Shown here: one piece after another, positions 6,114 to 9,161 of the stretch | How positions within the stretch are numbered: the stretch's first letter is position 1 | How the letters are laid out: each line of letters begins with the position of its first letter | From: Pseudomonadota bacterium | GTDB lineage: Bacteria; Pseudomonadota; Gammaproteobacteria; UBA4575 | Direction: 5' to 3' | Length of the DNA stretch: 9,161 nt | Assembly: GCA_009839635.1 (NCBI GenBank) | Contig: VXPJ01000028.1 | Coordinates: forward strand, 4,771 to 13,931 | Position numbers and translations under genes: made by a program | The notes under the pieces: model-generated | Database searches by the model: none | The model's input: the letters and a program-made list of their open reading frames with translations, nothing else | Told to the model about the DNA's origin: nothing

Positions 6114-7088
6114 GTGCACACCTTGCTAGAACAAGAAATCATTGCCCGGTATTTCTCTCGACATTCGGCGGGAGGGAATGTCGAGATCGGCATTGGCGAT
6201 GACGCAGCGGTGGTCAGCCCGCCCGATGGTTCAAAGCTGGTGATGACTGTGGATACCCTCAATGAGGGGGTCCATTTCCGACCGGGGTGCCTGCCCGAGG
6301 ACCTGGGTCATAAGGCACTGGCCGTCAACCTGAGTGATCTTGCTGCCATGGGGGCAACCCCGCTCTGGGCGACCCTGAGTCTTTCCTTGCCGGATATTGA
6401 ACATGCATGGCTTGAGGGATTTTCAAGAGGACTCTTTTCGCTGGCAGACCGCTATGGCATGAAGATCATCGGAGGGGACCTCGTTCGTGGGGCGCGGTCA
6501 ATATCGATTCAGGCAACGGGGTATCTGAAATCAGCTTGTGCAATGGCCCGCGCCCATGCCAGGGCAGGGGATTCGATCTACGTATCCGGTACGCTGGGGG
6601 ATGCTGCCCTCTATCTGGAACTGTCCCGGGACACCGAAAATTGTACTGTACCTAAGCCGGATCTGGAGTACCTTGCACAACGTCTGAACCGGCCACAGCC
6701 TAGGGTGGAGGTAGGCCAGGAAATTGTGGCCTTTGCCAGTGCGGCCATTGACCTGTCCGATGGACTGGTACTCGATGTGCAGCGGATATTGCAAGGCAGC
6801 GGTGTCGGGGCACGCATTGACCTTGAGCAGATCCCGCTATCCGATGCCATGCAAAGACAGTGGCATGACGCAAAGGGCTGGGACCAGGTGCTTGCGGGAG
6901 GTGAGGACTATGAGCTGGTCTTCACGGCAAGTCCGGAACACAGCGGGGAAATCGATACCGTTCGCGAGAGAACCGGATGCCCCATTACCCGGATCGGGGA
7001 AATCACACCGGGGGATACCCTGGAATTGTTTGAGGCAGGCCACAGGTACCCCTCGCCTGGCAGGCCAGGCTTTGATCATTTTGCCTGA
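6114..7088 (+). CDS. thiL: Thiamine-monophosphate kinase
   Basis: ThiL phosphorylates thiamine monophosphate with ATP to the active cofactor thiamine diphosphate. It belongs to the PurM/HypE/SelD superfamily. Visible motifs are IGIGDDAAVV (25-34) and TVDTLNEGVHF (45-55), which supply metal and nucleotide ligands. They are followed by KALAVNLSDLAAMGA (67-81), IIGGDLVRG (118-126), SGTLGDAAL (158-166), AAIDLSDGLVLDVQRI (210-225) and AGGEDYELVF (261-270). The C-terminus GFDHFA matches the family. At 324 residues the length is normal. The start is assigned to GTG at 6114, giving MHTLLEQEIIARYF, in line with the short lead before the (I)ARYF motif of E. coli. GAGGA at 6090-6094 is too far upstream to be a usual ribosome site. 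TTG at 6123 or a start overlapping nusB cannot be excluded. Confidence 0.97.
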   Translation: MHTLLEQEIIARYFSRHSAGGNVEIGIGDDAAVVSPPDGSKLVMTVDTLNEGVHFRPGCLPEDLGHKALAVNLSDLAAMGATPLWATLSLSLPDIEHAWLEGFSRGLFSLADRYGMKIIGGDLVRGARSISIQATGYLKSACAMARAHARAGDSIYVSGTLGDAALYLELSRDTENCTVPKPDLEYLAQRLNRPQPRVEVGQEIVAFASAAIDLSDGLVLDVQRILQGSGVGARIDLEQIPLSDAMQRQWHDAKGWDQVLAGGEDYELVFTASPEHSGEIDTVRERTGCPITRIGEITPGDTLELFEAGHRYPSPGRPGFDHFA

Positions 7089-7097
7089 CTGAAGGCC

Positions 7098-7583
7098 ATG
7101 TCTCAGGATGTAAAACATGTGGTACTAAGCAGTCCCGTGCACCTGTTCTCGTTTGGGTTCGGGGCCGGACTCTCACCAGTGGCGCCCGGCACGGTGGGGA
7201 CACTGTTTGGTGTTGCAGTATATCTGGCTTTGGTTTCGCTCAGTCCTGTCCTGTACGTTCTATGCGTCGTGGGCCTGTTTATGGCAGGGTGCTGGGCCTG
7301 TGGGCAGACGTCTGCAATTCTGAAGGTTCCTGATCACCCGGGGATCGTGATTGATGAAGTCGTGGGGTACCTGGTCACCATGCTGTTTGTGCCTTTGGCA
7401 TGGTACTGGGTACTCGCGGGATTTTTCCTGTTCAGGGTGTTTGATATATGGAAACCCTGGCCGGTTTCACTTGCAGACCGCAAGGTCAGCGGCGGGTTCG
7501 GAATTATGCTGGATGACCTGCTGGCGGCTTTGTACGCATTGCTTTGTCTGCATGCCATGGTGTGGGCGGTGCAGTTGGCCTGA
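7098..7583 (+). CDS. pgpA: Phosphatidylglycerophosphatase A
   Basis: An inner-membrane phosphatase that removes the phosphate from phosphatidylglycerophosphate to give phosphatidylglycerol. The 161-residue protein matches E. coli PgpA in GFGAGLSPVAPGTVGTL (20-36), GIVIDEVVGY (82-91), FRVFDIWKPWP (112-122) and GGFGIMLDDL (132-141). The conserved acidic residues in these motifs are probably metal or phosphate ligands. Hydrophobic spans near 34-48, 50-68, 90-112 and 139-158 fit several membrane segments. It starts nine bases after thiL. The thiL stop is in the same frame, so the ATG cannot be moved upstream past it. The GAAGG at 7091-7095 sits only two bases from the ATG, which is unusually close and suggests coupling to thiL. 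The thiL–pgpA pair is common in proteobacteria. Confidence 0.97.
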   Translation: MSQDVKHVVLSSPVHLFSFGFGAGLSPVAPGTVGTLFGVAVYLALVSLSPVLYVLCVVGLFMAGCWACGQTSAILKVPDHPGIVIDEVVGYLVTMLFVPLAWYWVLAGFFLFRVFDIWKPWPVSLADRKVSGGFGIMLDDLLAALYALLCLHAMVWAVQLA

Positions 7584-7595
7584 TTCCATCGCACA

Positions 7596-7625
7596 TTCTT
7601 TGCAGGCCATTTATCCATGTACAAT
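7596..7625 (+). promoter_or_regulatory. Possible gltX promoter
   Basis: The 86-base gap between pgpA and gltX (7584-7669) contains TACAAT at 7620-7625, a good -10-like hexamer. A weak TTCTTT -35 (7596-7601) lies 18 bases before it. Transcription starting near 7632 would leave a leader of about 38 bases. The rest of the gap is pyrimidine-rich and has only short imperfect repeats: TTCCAT 7584-7589 with ATGGAA 7624-7629, and CCATT 7607-7611 with AATGG 7623-7627. No terminator for pgpA is evident. The call rests on one hexamer plus the change of gene function and is tentative. Confidence 0.35.
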
Positions 7626-7669
7626 GGAACCCATCAATCACGACTTCTTACCATCCCTTCAGTTTCGGC

Positions 7670-9076
7670 ATGACCGTACGTACCCGTTTTGCTCCGAGCC
7701 CAACCGGGCATCTGCACATTGGTGGTGTCCGGACTGCGTTGTTCAACTGGTTGTATGCCAGGAAACACAACGGCGAATACCTGCTGCGGATTGAGGATAC
7801 CGACCGGCAGCGTTCCTTGGATGAATTTACCGAAGACATTCTCTCCGGGCTGTCGTGGCTTGGGATCGAATCCGATACAAAGCCGGTCCATCAGTCTTCG
7901 CGCATGCAGCGGTACAGGGAGGTCATCGAGCAGCTGCTCGATACAGGAAAGGCCTATCATTGTTATTGCTCCAGGGAGCGCTTGGAGTTGCTGCGCCATG
8001 AACAAATCAGGCTCGGACAAAAACCCCGCTACGACGGGCATTGCCGTACGCGGACACACACGGGCAAGCCTGGCATTGATCCGGTGGTCCGCCTCAAGAC
8101 TCCCCTAGAGGGTAGCGTGCAAGTCGAAGACCGGGTTTGCGGCACGGTTGAGACCCAGAACAGTGAGCTTGACGACCTGGTCCTGGCCCGCTCGGACGGT
8201 ACACCCACCTACCACTTGTGCGTGGTGGTGGATGATATCGACTCAGCAATCACCCACGTGATCCGGGGAAATGACCACCTGAACAACACGCCCCGGCAAA
8301 TCAATATCTTCAAGGCGCTGGGTCAGCCGGTTCCTGACTATGCACATATTCCGCTCATCCACGGCAAAGACGGCAAGCGGCTGTCCAAAAGACACGGGGC
8401 CACATCGGTCATCCAGTATCAAAAAGACGGGTTTTTGCCTGCGGCATTGGCGAACTACCTGGTCCGGCTCGGGTGGTCCCACGGGGATCAGGAGATCTTC
8501 GCAATCGATGAAATGATCGAACTGTTCAGTTTGTCTTCCGTACATCCATCGCCTGCGATCTTTGACATGGAAAAGCTGCTCTGGGTGAACCACCAGTACC
8601 TGAAACGAGCCTCAGGCAAGGAACTTCGCGATGAGCTTGAAGCCTGTTTCCGCTCCCGGGGTGTGCCTCCCGATGCACCGCCTGAGTTGCCGGCACTGTT
8701 TGATGTGCAAAAGGAGCGCTGCAAGACTTTGCAGGAGATATGCGAGGCAAGCGAATATTTTTACTGTGATATCAAAGGTTACGATGAAAAGGGTGTCGGG
8801 AGACATTTCTCCGGCGAGGGCATAAAAATCCTGGAGGTCTTGGGAAACAGATTGCAGCAGGCTGGCGCTTGGACTGCGGAGGATATCAAGGCAGTCCTAA
8901 ACTCCGTTGCCCAGGAGATGGATTTGAAGTTTGGCCAGGTTGCTCCTCCCTTGCGTCTTGCGGTAACGGGACAGGTACAATCCCCATCCATTGATATCAC
9001 GCTGGAGTTGCTTGGGGCTGAAAAGGTGGTTAAACGCATCGATCAGGCCATTGAATATATCAAGGGTTTGAGATAG
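7670..9076 (+). CDS. gltX: Glutamyl-tRNA synthetase
   Basis: A class-I aminoacyl-tRNA synthetase that charges tRNA-Glu with glutamate. The Rossmann catalytic domain carries the HIGH-type motif in FAPSPTGHLHIGG (7-19) and the KMSKS-type motif KRLSKRHGA (236-244, with K240). A zinc-binding-like insert shows C98, C100 and C125. The helical anticodon-binding region (about 310-468) shows ERCKTLQEI, WTAEDI and LRLAVTGQVQSPSIDITLELLG, as in E. coli. At 468 residues the length is normal for GluRS, and nothing points to GlnRS. The frame stays open back to 7544 inside pgpA, but homologues begin at MTVRTRFAPSP, so the ATG at 7670 is chosen. No Shine-Dalgarno precedes it; the 20 bases upstream are pyrimidine-rich. 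In E. coli GluRS the fourth zinc ligand is a His two residues after the third Cys. Here that position is Thr and a His occurs at 130. Confidence 0.98.
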   Translation: MTVRTRFAPSPTGHLHIGGVRTALFNWLYARKHNGEYLLRIEDTDRQRSLDEFTEDILSGLSWLGIESDTKPVHQSSRMQRYREVIEQLLDTGKAYHCYCSRERLELLRHEQIRLGQKPRYDGHCRTRTHTGKPGIDPVVRLKTPLEGSVQVEDRVCGTVETQNSELDDLVLARSDGTPTYHLCVVVDDIDSAITHVIRGNDHLNNTPRQINIFKALGQPVPDYAHIPLIHGKDGKRLSKRHGATSVIQYQKDGFLPAALANYLVRLGWSHGDQEIFAIDEMIELFSLSSVHPSPAIFDMEKLLWVNHQYLKRASGKELRDELEACFRSRGVPPDAPPELPALFDVQKERCKTLQEICEASEYFYCDIKGYDEKGVGRHFSGEGIKILEVLGNRLQQAGAWTAEDIKAVLNSVAQEMDLKFGQVAPPLRLAVTGQVQSPSIDITLELLGAEKVVKRIDQAIEYIKGLR

Positions 9077-9095
9077 GTTTCCGTACTGAATCAAT

Positions 9096-9161
<66 letters not shown>

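Noticed and set aside
7544..7669. Upstream in-frame extension of gltX overlapping the end of pgpA
   Set aside because: The added 42 residues resemble nothing in GluRS, whose conserved N-terminus begins at the ATG at 7670. The frame is open only by chance.

Overview
This window is a stretch of bacterial core chromosome, most likely from a gammaproteobacterium. The evidence is the gene order glyA–nrdR–ribD–ribE–ribH–nusB–thiL–pgpA, the single-chain PurL that carries its own glutaminase domain, the close match of GlyA, GltX and PurL to enterobacterial and pseudomonad forms, and a tRNA-Ala(GGC) just after gltX. The DNA is moderately GC-rich and all ten complete protein genes, the partial purL and the tRNA lie on the + strand. 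I see no mobile elements, CRISPR arrays, phage genes, broken genes or other signs of recent transfer.

Layout: the 3' end of purL (purine synthesis) is followed by a zinc-dependent histone-deacetylase/AcuC-family gene. A gap of about 108 bases with a possible promoter then leads to glyA (serine hydroxymethyltransferase). From glyA to pgpA the genes are tightly packed, with gaps of 9-69 bases or overlaps: nrdR (repressor of ribonucleotide reductase genes), ribD, ribE and ribH (riboflavin synthesis), nusB (antitermination and rRNA transcription), thiL (last step to thiamine diphosphate) and pgpA (phosphatidylglycerophosphate phosphatase). A second gap of 86 bases with a weak promoter-like element precedes gltX (glutamyl-tRNA synthetase). 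A tRNA-Ala(GGC) begins 19 bases after gltX and runs off the window end.

The genes mostly serve basic growth: one-carbon and purine metabolism (purL, glyA), flavin and thiamine cofactors (ribD/E/H, thiL), nucleotide-pool control (nrdR), transcription (nusB), phospholipid synthesis (pgpA) and translation (gltX, tRNA-Ala). The least predictable gene is the deacetylase, whose substrate cannot be read from sequence.

I found no convincing undescribed system. The observations most worth a second look are the absence of ribBA from its usual place between ribE and ribH, the deacetylase gene with a hairpin over its ribosome binding site, a tiny in-frame ORF that abuts ribE, and the altered zinc-site spacing and missing Shine-Dalgarno of gltX.
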